DNA of 58,268 bases, from NCBI GenBank assembly GCA_009783695.1, contig WRCY01000008.1, forward strand, positions 1 to 58,268, given 5' to 3'. Source of the stretch: Oscillospiraceae bacterium. Its GTDB lineage: Bacteria > Bacillota > Clostridia > Oscillospirales > Ruminococcaceae. The translations under genes and the position numbers were made by a program. This document shows positions 8,334 through 15,073 of the stretch, piece by piece; position 1 is the first letter of the stretch, and each line of letters opens with the position of its first letter. The notes below the pieces were generated by a model, which saw only the letters and a program-made list of their open reading frames with translations, ran no database searches and had not been told where the DNA came from.

Positions 8334-8360
8334 TTATCGGCAGCAAAGCGGGAAAGTTTA
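8334..8360 (-). promoter_or_regulatory. Sigma-D (FliA) promoter of DUF6033-like gene
   Basis: On the minus strand the sequence reads TAAA, 15 bases, GCCGATAA, an exact match to the sigma-28/sigma-D consensus. It is oriented to the DUF6033-like gene 42 bp away. The plus-strand promoter of the neighbouring small gene lies just beyond it. Confidence 0.85.
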
Positions 8361-8369
8361 GCGGAAATC

Positions 8370-8398
8370 TTGACAAGTAAATAATTCTGTATTATAAT
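8370..8398 (+). promoter_or_regulatory. Sigma-A promoter of small gene 8423
   Basis: TTGACA at 8370-8375 and TATAAT at 8393-8398 with a 17-bp spacer, 25 bp before the start codon. Confidence 0.8.
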
Positions 8399-8422
8399 AA
8401 AAGCAACAGGGAGGTGACGGGA

Positions 8423-8581
8423 ATGGGGATGACCGACAGACAGTTTGTTTCATACCGTAAGGAACAGTTGGAAGACTACGAGGATATGCTTGAACTGGCG
8501 AAAAAAACAAACGCGGACAAAGAATTAATTATTAAGCTTGAAAAGAATGTTATAAAAGCTAAAACCGATATTGAAGCATAA
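8423..8581 (+). CDS. Small flagellin-flanking protein, paralog 1
   Basis: A 52-residue charged soluble protein beginning MGMTDRQF. It shares MGMTD(R/K)QF, a short basic stretch and a Tyr-Glu then amphipathic-helix layout with two other small proteins at 10574-10738 and 10767-10931; together the three bracket flagellin. GGAGGTG lies 6 bp before the ATG and a consensus promoter before that, so it is expressed on its own. A bidirectional terminator separates it from flagellin. Predicted structure is mostly helical. Function is unknown. Confidence 0.75.
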   Translation: MGMTDRQFVSYRKEQLEDYEDMLELAKKTNADKELIIKLEKNVIKAKTDIEA

Positions 8582-8584
8582 AAT

Positions 8585-8616
8585 TGAAAAAACCCCCTCG
8601 AAAGAGGGGGCTTTTC
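8585..8616. terminator. Bidirectional terminator after flagellin
   Basis: CCCCCTC, GAAA, GAGGGGG hairpin (8593-8610). The minus strand continues into six Ts, giving a strong terminator for flagellin; the plus strand continues CTTTT for the small gene. Confidence 0.9.
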
Positions 8617-8650
8617 ACCGCGCTTTTTACGGCGCAGAGTGTGGAAATGC

Positions 8651-10294
8651 TTATCCGAGTAATTGAAGAATAGCTTGAGGAGCCTGATTGGCTTGAGCGA
8701 GCATTGCCTGTGCAGCCTGCTGGAGAATGCTGAACTTGGTGTACTCAATCATTTCTTTAGCCATGTCAGTGTCGCGAATCTGAGATTCAGCCGCAGTCAG
8801 GTTTTCCTGTGTAACCGTCAGGTTGTTAACAGTGGATTCGAGACGGTTCTGCAGTGCACCGAGTCCTGCTCTTTGGAAGGATACTTTGCTAATCGCCTGG
8901 TCAATAACTTCGATTGAAGCGTTAGCGGCGTCGCGGGTGGAAACGTCAGCGTTTGCTACGCCGAGTGCACCTGCGCTCATGTCGTTAACCGCGAGAGTTA
9001 CCCTTTGGTCAGCTACGCCGTTAGCGCCGATTTGGAAGGTGAGCCCTTCGCCTGTTCCGAGGGTTCTGTCAGCACCTACGCCCGCGCCGCTTGTCATGGT
9101 GAGGGTAAGACCGCCACCGGTAATAGCTACGCTTGCGAAGAATGTTTTGAATCCGTCGGGGCCAACAGTGTCGGTCGTGTTGAACAGCTGGATTTCGTAG
9201 TCAAGACCTGCTTTTCTCATGATGGTTTCGAGGTCGCCGGCGGTGTACGCAACGCCTGTAGCCAGGTGGATTGTGAACGTACCGTCTTTTTCATTGGAAG
9301 AGTCACGAGAGGTAATTTCTACCCATTCCTTGCCTTTGTCGGCGCTTGTTGCGATTGTGAACACGCGGCTGTCAACTCCGTAGTTGTTGGAGATGAAGCG
9401 GATGGAGTCTGCGTGACCTTCCGTAGCAGAAGTGCCTACGAGGAATGCAGAGAGGTTTCCGCTTGCTCCCGATACAGTTCCGCTGTGTGCTCTTACGCCC
9501 GCTTCTGTGGCTGCAAAAGTATAAGACATACCTACAGCTACAGTCGAGAGCTTGATAGTGACGGAAGGAAGTGCGGCATTCTGAGCACTTTCACCCTGCC
9601 ATTTTGCGTTCTTGATGAGGTCGTCGATTTGTGCCTGGGTGTAAGTCTGACCTTCAACAAGGTTGATGGTAAGCTGATTACCTGCGAGGTTCCAGCTTGC
9701 ATTTTCGCCGCCAACGCCGGAAGCGCCGGTGGTGAGAGCTACGGTTACGCCGCTGATGCTCGAGGTGATAACCGTGCCGTTGAAAATAGCTGCTTCGCCT
9801 GTTTCGCCGACTGTCATGTTTGCAAAACGAGGACCGTAAATGCCGCTCGTGTTGCCGCCGCCGCCGAGAGAACCGTCAAGTAACTTGATTTTGTTGTACT
9901 CGGTGGAGCTTGCGATTCTGTCGATTTCGAGCTTGAGAGCGTCAACCTCGAGCTGGATAGCTTCTCTGTCGAGTTCGTCTTTGTAGGTTCCGTTTGCAGA
10001 CTGAACAGCAAGCTCTCTCATTCTCTGGAGAATCGCGTGGGTTTCGTTCAAGCCGCCTTCAGCGGTTTGGATGAGGCTGATACCGTCGTTAGCGTTTCTA
10101 ATCGCCTGACCGAGGCCTCTGATTTGGCTTCTCATTTTTTCCGAGACAGCCAGACCTGACGCGTTGTCGCCTGCGCGGTTAATCGCAAGACCCGAAGATA
10201 ATTTTTCGGTTGCTTTCTTCACGCCGGTTACGTTTGTGCTAAGCTTGTTGTTAGCATTAATCGCGTTTAGGTTGTGTTGTACTACTAATGCCAT
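8651..10294 (-). CDS. hag: Flagellin
   Basis: The 547-residue filament subunit, exported by the flagellar type III system and polymerised outside the cell. The conserved N-terminal D0/D1 region runs from VVQHNLNAINANNKL through SSGLAINRAGDNASGLA and ANDGISLIQTAEGGLNE to about residue 145. The variable, Gly/Thr/Val-rich outer domain spans about 150-450. The C-terminal D1/D0 region ends QNRLESTVNNLTVTQENLTAAE and MAQ-type MLAQANQAPQAILQLLG. At 547 residues it is larger than B. subtilis Hag (about 300), owing to the outer domain. It has a sigma-D promoter and a leader with two GGA-loop hairpins, so transcription is probably coupled to hook completion and translation to CsrA. Confidence 0.97.
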   Translation of the reverse strand: MALVVQHNLNAINANNKLSTNVTGVKKATEKLSSGLAINRAGDNASGLAVSEKMRSQIRGLGQAIRNANDGISLIQTAEGGLNETHAILQRMRELAVQSANGTYKDELDREAIQLEVDALKLEIDRIASSTEYNKIKLLDGSLGGGGNTSGIYGPRFANMTVGETGEAAIFNGTVITSSISGVTVALTTGASGVGGENASWNLAGNQLTINLVEGQTYTQAQIDDLIKNAKWQGESAQNAALPSVTIKLSTVAVGMSYTFAATEAGVRAHSGTVSGASGNLSAFLVGTSATEGHADSIRFISNNYGVDSRVFTIATSADKGKEWVEITSRDSSNEKDGTFTIHLATGVAYTAGDLETIMRKAGLDYEIQLFNTTDTVGPDGFKTFFASVAITGGGLTLTMTSGAGVGADRTLGTGEGLTFQIGANGVADQRVTLAVNDMSAGALGVANADVSTRDAANASIEVIDQAISKVSFQRAGLGALQNRLESTVNNLTVTQENLTAAESQIRDTDMAKEMIEYTKFSILQQAAQAMLAQANQAPQAILQLLG

Positions 10295-10297
10295 TTC

Positions 10298-10341
10298 GAT
10301 TTCCTCCTTGAAATCCTCTTAACGAAATCCTTTTCGTTAAG
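10298..10341 (-). promoter_or_regulatory. Flagellin leader with two GGA-loop hairpins (candidate CsrA sites)
   Basis: In the flagellin mRNA the first hairpin (10318-10341) has a perfect 10-bp stem CTTAACGAAA/TTTCGTTAAG with loop AGGA. Two bases later a second hairpin (10298-10315) has GATTTC/GAAATC closing the loop AAGGAG, which is the Shine-Dalgarno site. CsrA binds A(N)GGA in hairpin loops, and in B. subtilis two such sites control hag. The arrangement here is the same in outline. Confidence 0.7.
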
Positions 10342-10422
10342 TCTTGTTTACTCGGGAAGTATTTCCCTGTTTTTGCAGCCGTTTTCAGCTTCCAGCAGCC
10401 GATAAGCGGCTCAGCACATATA

Positions 10423-10449
10423 ATATCGGCTTTATGCAAGGAAAGTTTA
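10423..10449 (-). promoter_or_regulatory. Sigma-D promoter of flagellin
   Basis: On the minus strand TAAA (10449-10446), 15 bases, then GCCGATAT (10430-10423). It matches the flagellar sigma factor consensus except for the last base and gives a leader of about 120 bases before the ATG. Confidence 0.88.
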
Positions 10450-10521
10450 GGGGGGGTATGAAAAATTATTTACGAAAAAAAGCGCATTATTTATGCAATG
10501 TGCACAAATAATGCGAAGTGC

Positions 10522-10550
10522 TTGACAGTTTTAAGAGTTTGCGTTATAAT
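10522..10550 (+). promoter_or_regulatory. Sigma-A promoter of small gene 10574
   Basis: TTGACA at 10522-10527, 17-bp spacer, TATAAT at 10545-10550. Confidence 0.85.
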
Positions 10551-10573
10551 ATAAAGTGCAAGGAGGTGTTAGT

Positions 10574-10738
10574 ATGGGAATGACAGACAGACAGTTTGAC
10601 TCTTTTAGAAAAGACCAGCTTCGGCTTTATGAGAAAGTCAAAGAAGAAATTGAAGAAATCGCGCAAGGTAAATCTAAGGAGAGCAAAACTCTGAATATTT
10701 TAATTGACGATACCAAGGAGCATTTATCAAGACCATAA
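10574..10738 (+). CDS. Small flagellin-flanking protein, paralog 2
   Basis: A 54-residue soluble, highly charged, probably helical protein starting MGMTDRQFDSFRKDQL and ending LSRP. It is a paralog of the proteins at 8423 and 10767; the closest pair is this one and the 10767 copy, which share IEE, ILI(D/K)DT and (S)xRP near the end. A consensus promoter and a GGAGGTG ribosome-binding site 5 bp before the ATG show independent expression. A symmetric terminator separates it from the converging third copy. Function unknown. Confidence 0.75.
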   Translation: MGMTDRQFDSFRKDQLRLYEKVKEEIEEIAQGKSKESKTLNILIDDTKEHLSRP

Positions 10739-10765
10739 AAGCAGGGTTAATCCCTGCTTTTTGAT
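10737..10765. terminator. Bidirectional terminator
   Basis: AAAAGCAGGG/CCCTGCTTTT with a TTAAT loop, overlapping the stop of the plus-strand small gene and serving the converging minus-strand copy. Confidence 0.88.
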
Positions 10766-10766
10766 T

Positions 10767-10931
10767 TTAATACGGTCTGTTTAATGAATCCTCGGTGTCT
10801 TTAATCAGTATTTCAAGCTTTTCGCTTTTCTTTCCGCCCGTAAGCTCCTCAATTTCCTTACGAGTATCTTCATAGATACGTAATAAAATTTTATTATGAG
10901 CATCGAATTGTTTGTCGGTCATACCCATCAT
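10767..10931 (-). CDS. Small flagellin-flanking protein, paralog 3
   Basis: A 54-residue charged soluble protein with MGMTDKQFDAHNKILL near the start and ILIKDTEDSLNRPY at the end, homologous to the two plus-strand copies. AAGGTGG lies upstream of an ATGATG pair; aligning the spacing with the other copies favours the first ATG (10931). A TTGACG with a TATTAT box about 16 bp further, overlapping the end of the DUF368 gene, could be its promoter. It converges on copy 2 with a shared terminator. Function unknown. Confidence 0.72.
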   Translation of the reverse strand: MMGMTDKQFDAHNKILLRIYEDTRKEIEELTGGKKSEKLEILIKDTEDSLNRPY

Positions 10932-10976
10932 TAACGCCACCTTTTTAATTAATAACTACATAATAAAATAAAAGTT

Positions 10977-11834
10977 TTATTCGTCAATAGTTTTTTTATT
11001 AATCCTGCCTGCAATTATCGTGATTCCCGCGCCGAATGTAAACGCCAATATACCGACAACGAGAGTTGCATTTATCCGCACTCCCTGCGGAAATATCGCA
11101 AATACCGAACCGAGCACAAGCCCCGCGATTACGCTGTAAGTCGCGGTGTAGAAGCGGGCGAGGAGAAGCTTTATTCCCCGCGCGCCGAGCACGACACCCG
11201 CGGCAATGCCGATACAGGCAGGAATGATTATGAAGAAATCAAACTCCCTCACCGCATTGGTAATAGTGTAATAAGTCCCGAACAGGAGCAGCATGAACGC
11301 GCCGGAAATACCGGGGATAATCATTGCCGCCGCCGCTGTGAAGCTGCTGATTACAATCAATGCAAGGTATGAAACACTGCTCCCGGCGCTTTGCCCGGCG
11401 GCGAGTTCCGCCGGTTCACCGTCGCCGATTAAACCGAGCAGTATTATAATAGCAAGCGCAGCTCCCGCAAGGATAATGTGCAGGGTTTTCGGCGTGCCTT
11501 TGAGGTGCAGATTCCTCCAGATGAGCGGCATGCTTCCGGTAATCAGCCCGATGAAGAACAGGAACGTCGGAACCGGGAAGTTTTCGAGCAGGTACGCCGC
11601 CGCAAAAACGGCACCGCCCAGCCCCATGACCGCCCCTGCCGCGAACGGTACAAGGAACGGGAGGTTCTTTTTTATATGCCTGAAGTCGAGCGCGAGCGCT
11701 CCGCACACGATGTCGTAACAGCCGAAGACAACGAGCATCGTTCCGCTTGAAACGCCGGGGATTACGTTCACCGCGCCGAAAACAACGCCGCCTAAAAACG
11801 CGTATAATAATTTCATTAATTGTTCCTTTTTCAT
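10977..11834 (-). CDS. DUF368 membrane protein (polyprenyl-phosphate transporter family)
   Basis: A 285-residue integral membrane protein with about nine hydrophobic segments. The repeated family motifs are GAVNVIPGVSSGTM near residue 20 and AAMIIPGISGAFMLLLFGTY near 170, two inverted re-entrant-type repeats. DUF368 proteins (PopT) have been shown in other Firmicutes and in Vibrio to help recycle undecaprenyl phosphate across the membrane for cell-wall synthesis; that role is transferred by family. Its ATG overlaps the stop of the upstream unknown gene (ATGA), so the two are translationally coupled. Upstream on the same strand lies the P-type ATPase gene, probably the same operon. Confidence 0.88.
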   Translation of the reverse strand: MKKEQLMKLLYAFLGGVVFGAVNVIPGVSSGTMLVVFGCYDIVCGALALDFRHIKKNLPFLVPFAAGAVMGLGGAVFAAAYLLENFPVPTFLFFIGLITGSMPLIWRNLHLKGTPKTLHIILAGAALAIIILLGLIGDGEPAELAAGQSAGSSVSYLALIVISSFTAAAAMIIPGISGAFMLLLFGTYYTITNAVREFDFFIIIPACIGIAAGVVLGARGIKLLLARFYTATYSVIAGLVLGSVFAIFPQGVRINATLVVGILAFTFGAGITIIAGRINKKTIDE

Positions 11835-12400
11835 CGGTACTTATTCAAAAGCTTATCACTCCACACATGGGCTTCGACATACAGAAGGTGGTTGGCAACA
11901 GGTGAATATTTTGTGTAGTTTTCAGATTTAAAATCATATGTTACCTGCGGCGGGTATCCGATACGGCTTATTAATTCAAGTATTTCGTCTTTGAAATAAA
12001 CCTTGCTCCAATATTCCTCCATTTTAAATTCGTTCTGCCCGAATATCACGAAACTGTCTCCGTAAGTAAATGAAACTATCATAGGGTCAATTTCTGCAAG
12101 CGGGATTTTTATTACGGCAGGGTTTTCGTATGCTGTTGCCCATGATGAATGTTCGCCGAGCATCATGTAAACCGGATTATTACGTTCAGCGCGCCCGCCG
12201 CGCTCCGTAAACGCTTCACGCAGACGAGCATCGCAACCATACCGCATTTGCAGAAATCCCTCAACATCTGTATATTCCGTCTGCTTTTTTTCAGCTTCTG
12301 CACTTACAATTTTTCGCGCCTCGTTAATTGTTAAGTCCGTCAGCATACGAAACGGTCCTAATTCCCGTTCATAATAATAGTATAAGTAAAAATCGTTCAT
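11831..12400 (-). CDS. Unknown protein between P-type ATPase and DUF368 genes
   Basis: A 189-residue protein I do not recognise. It starts MNDFYLYYYYEREL, has no signal peptide or clear membrane helix, and is rich in Tyr and acidic residues, suggesting a compact alpha/beta soluble domain. Mid-protein it has YMMLGEHSSWATAYENPAVIKIPLAEIDP, of which the ILL-like strand pattern and the later FTYGDSF segment resemble small bacterial toxin-immunity or ligand-binding folds only vaguely. It ends 4 bp inside the next gene's start and begins 5 bp after the ATPase stop, so it is translated in the same operon. The strict linkage suggests a function tied to one of its neighbours. Confidence 0.6.
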   Translation of the reverse strand: MNDFYLYYYYERELGPFRMLTDLTINEARKIVSAEAEKKQTEYTDVEGFLQMRYGCDARLREAFTERGGRAERNNPVYMMLGEHSSWATAYENPAVIKIPLAEIDPMIVSFTYGDSFVIFGQNEFKMEEYWSKVYFKDEILELISRIGYPPQVTYDFKSENYTKYSPVANHLLYVEAHVWSDKLLNKYR

Positions 12401-12405
12401 TGTAT

Positions 12406-14889
12406 TTATTTATAATCCCTAATCTTCGGTATTTCAACCCAGCCCTGGCTGACTATGCCGAGCAGGAACGCCGTGATAAAACGCAGGGGGTTAATTGACG
12501 CCAGCCCGAACGCCGTGTTCACGGCGGGCAGGTACGTAAGCAGAATGACGAGCAGAAAAACTGCGCCCGCGATTAAGAGAACCTGCGTGCATTTGCCGGC
12601 GACAAGCTTGTGCACGGGCATGGACGCCGAAAGGTTCACGAGCGTTGCGCCGATGAGTCCGCCTGTGATTGCGGCGAGGAAACAGGCGTTGAGGACGCCC
12701 GCGCTTTCCCCCCATAAAATCAGACGGAAAACCAAAATCGCAAGCGAAACGCAGAGCCCCTGCGTCAGCGTGCGCAGCAGAAACCGCTTGTCGAGCGCGC
12801 CGCGCCCTACGAAGCCGGAGGCGCTCATTACGCATTTTATATCCGTACGGTTCCCGAAGAACGAGAGCGAGAGCAAAGGCAGCAGCAGTACTGACGGCAG
12901 CGATATTGCGGCGGGCGACAGGGTTGTGCCGCCGCCCGAGAACAGGCAAAAAAGCGCAAACGTCACCATCGCGGTAACAGCAATGATTACAGTTCCGATG
13001 GTTTGCTTTATATTATAATGAATCTGGCGTGTTTCCTTGAGCGCGTCCACCACGGAATTGAAGTCGTCGTCGGCGAGCACCAGCCCGCAGGCTTCCTTTG
13101 CAGCGCCCGAGGTTTCCTGAGGCAGGGCAACGCCTACGTCCGAGCGTTCCAGTGCCCCGACGTCTGCCGCGCCGATTCCCGTGGCGGCAACTATTTCGCC
13201 CTCGTCCTGCAGCAGCTCTATTATATAAGGCTTCTGGTCGGGGGCGACGCGCGCGAAGATATTCACACCTTTTATGTCGGGACGCACACCCTCAAGCTGA
13301 CATTCGCGCAGCTCGTCGCCGGATATGGCTTTCGGGTTTTCCATTCCGATTTTCCTGCCGATGGCAACCGCGGCGTCGACGCTGTCGCCGGTGGTCATAA
13401 TTACCTTTACGCCGGCGCGGCAGCAGCTCCGCACGGCGGCGGGCGCGCTGTCGCGGGTTTGATTCGCGAACGCGCAGAGCCCCACAAATGTATAGTCCAG
13501 CTCGTGAGCAAACTGCGGCAGATTGTTCTCGTCGGCTATGCGGGCGTAAGCCACGGCGACGACCCTGTGTCCGAGTTCCGCATATTTTTGCTGCTTCTGC
13601 TGAACCGAAAAGAGATTGTCGGGAGAGAGGTCGCACTTGGTGAGTATAATTTCGGGCGAGCCCTTGACGCAGAGGAGCAGCGCGCCGTTGATGCGCCAAA
13701 GGTTTCCGCCGAGCTTTGTTTCCTCCGAGAAAGGATAGCGGCAGACGAGCTCGTTTTCATGCAGGGCTTTCACGTCCACGCTCTTGAACGCCGCGCCGAG
13801 GATAATGGCGCGGTCGAGCGACGAGGGGTCGGCGGGGTCACACGAGAGCGCGGAAATCCGCGCAAGGGTTTCAGGGTCTGCGCTGTGTTCGTCTGCTAAG
13901 GAAGTGTGGTTTTTGGTTATGACGCCGGTCTTGTCCACGCAGACGGCGGTGATTGCGGAAAGGGATTCCATAGCCGTGAGGTCTTTAACCACGCAGTTTC
14001 TCCTAAGCAGCGAGAACGCGCCGAAAAGGTAATGCGAGCGGACGAGACGCTGCGTTTCCGCCGGCATAAGGCACAGCGCGAACGCAAACGCGGGGAGTAC
14101 CGCGACATGCGGGAACTCTTCAAGCGTAAGGTCGCTCTTGGTAAGAATAGTGATTACGAAGAACAGCAGTAAAAACACAGCTGACACCGCCCAGAAAACC
14201 GGCATTGCCTTACCCGCGGCGTTTTCGATTTCGGTCATGTAGGTCGCCGAGGGTTCGGTTTCGCCGAATTCACGGCACTTTTTGGTGTCTATGCCTGTCG
14301 CCGTTACGCGCGCAATTGCGTTGCCGGAAAGCAGGCGCGTGCCTTTATAGATGCAGGTCTGTTTTATTTCGTTTTTGGAGTCCGCGCCGACACGCTTGAC
14401 AGCGGGTGTGCTGTCGCTTGTGAACAGGCTTTCGTCCACCGAAACGCCCGCAGCTTCAAGCAGATGCGCGTCAGCGGGCACGCTTTCGCCCTCCTGTAAT
14501 ATTATTATGTCGTCCGGGACGATATATTCACGGCGCAACAGCACGATTTCGCTGTCGCGCAGGACGCGGAACCGCGCGCTCGAAACGCGCCGAAGCTCCT
14601 TGAATGAATCGCGGCACTTATAACCCTTGATGATTTCAACCGCGCAGTAAACTATGGTGAGCAGCAGCAGGGCAAAACCCTCGCTTATTCTGCCGCAGAC
14701 CATGACAGCTGCAGCCGCGAGAACCATAATCAGGAAGCGGTACGAGAAAAGAATCCGCATAGGCTTGAAGTCGCCGGCGGTGTCGAGCTTGCGGCTGTCG
14801 CCATTGTATCCGTACATCGAAGTCCGCTCGGCAGCCTCGTCCGAGGTGAGCCCGCGGTAACTATCTATTTTATCAGCAAAACGTTCCAT
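12406..14889 (-). CDS. P-type ATPase-like protein with degenerate catalytic motifs
   Basis: An 827-residue membrane protein with full P-type ATPase architecture: N-terminal cation-ATPase domain (LTSDEAAERTSMYG), A-domain near 100-210, phosphorylation Asp319 in DKTG, nucleotide-binding KGSPE at 409-413, TGDS at 500-503 and about ten membrane helices. Several hallmarks are changed: the A-domain TGES is TSDS (157-160), DKTGTLT is DKTGVIT, the membrane PEGL motif is MPAET (275-279), and GDGxNDxPAL is GIGAADVGAL (571-580), losing both hinge Asp residues. It may therefore not pump ions, or may pump poorly. Relatives include CtpE-like Ca2+ and HAD-IC ATPases. The minus-strand promoter is probably TTGACA at 14953-14948. 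Confidence 0.85.
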   Translation of the reverse strand: MERFADKIDSYRGLTSDEAAERTSMYGYNGDSRKLDTAGDFKPMRILFSYRFLIMVLAAAAVMVCGRISEGFALLLLTIVYCAVEIIKGYKCRDSFKELRRVSSARFRVLRDSEIVLLRREYIVPDDIIILQEGESVPADAHLLEAAGVSVDESLFTSDSTPAVKRVGADSKNEIKQTCIYKGTRLLSGNAIARVTATGIDTKKCREFGETEPSATYMTEIENAAGKAMPVFWAVSAVFLLLFFVITILTKSDLTLEEFPHVAVLPAFAFALCLMPAETQRLVRSHYLFGAFSLLRRNCVVKDLTAMESLSAITAVCVDKTGVITKNHTSLADEHSADPETLARISALSCDPADPSSLDRAIILGAAFKSVDVKALHENELVCRYPFSEETKLGGNLWRINGALLLCVKGSPEIILTKCDLSPDNLFSVQQKQQKYAELGHRVVAVAYARIADENNLPQFAHELDYTFVGLCAFANQTRDSAPAAVRSCCRAGVKVIMTTGDSVDAAVAIGRKIGMENPKAISGDELRECQLEGVRPDIKGVNIFARVAPDQKPYIIELLQDEGEIVAATGIGAADVGALERSDVGVALPQETSGAAKEACGLVLADDDFNSVVDALKETRQIHYNIKQTIGTVIIAVTAMVTFALFCLFSGGGTTLSPAAISLPSVLLLPLLSLSFFGNRTDIKCVMSASGFVGRGALDKRFLLRTLTQGLCVSLAILVFRLILWGESAGVLNACFLAAITGGLIGATLVNLSASMPVHKLVAGKCTQVLLIAGAVFLLVILLTYLPAVNTAFGLASINPLRFITAFLLGIVSQGWVEIPKIRDYK

Positions 14890-15016
14890 ATTTATCCCCT
14901 AAATCTTTACAAATATCCATTATTATACTACCATATATAGTTAAAAATGTCAATACGATGTGTAACCTATTGTCATTTCCTACAAAATAAAGGCAATAAA
15001 GCATGTTCTTTTTTAC

Positions 15017-15045
15017 TTGATAAATTTGCCGAAATAAGGTAAAAT
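15017..15045 (+). promoter_or_regulatory. Sigma-A promoter of the purine genes
   Basis: TTGATA at 15017-15022, 17-bp spacer, TAAAAT at 15040-15045, 28 bp before the purF start. No purine riboswitch or PurR box pair was recognised in the 184-bp gap. Confidence 0.7.
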
Positions 15046-15073
15046 TAATAATGTAGGACGGTGATTATTTAAA

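Noticed and set aside
9005-9883. Plus-strand ORF of 292 codons opposite flagellin
   Set aside because: It is a shadow of the flagellin coding strand; high Cys and Val content and no start signals.
13003-13899. Plus-strand ORF of 298 codons opposite the P-type ATPase
   Set aside because: The ATPase frame carries DKTG, KGSPE and TGDS, so the opposite frame is a shadow.
14890-15073. Purine riboswitch before purF
   Set aside because: No P1-P2-P3 pattern or conserved TATA...CTAC-type core was found; only a sigma-A promoter.
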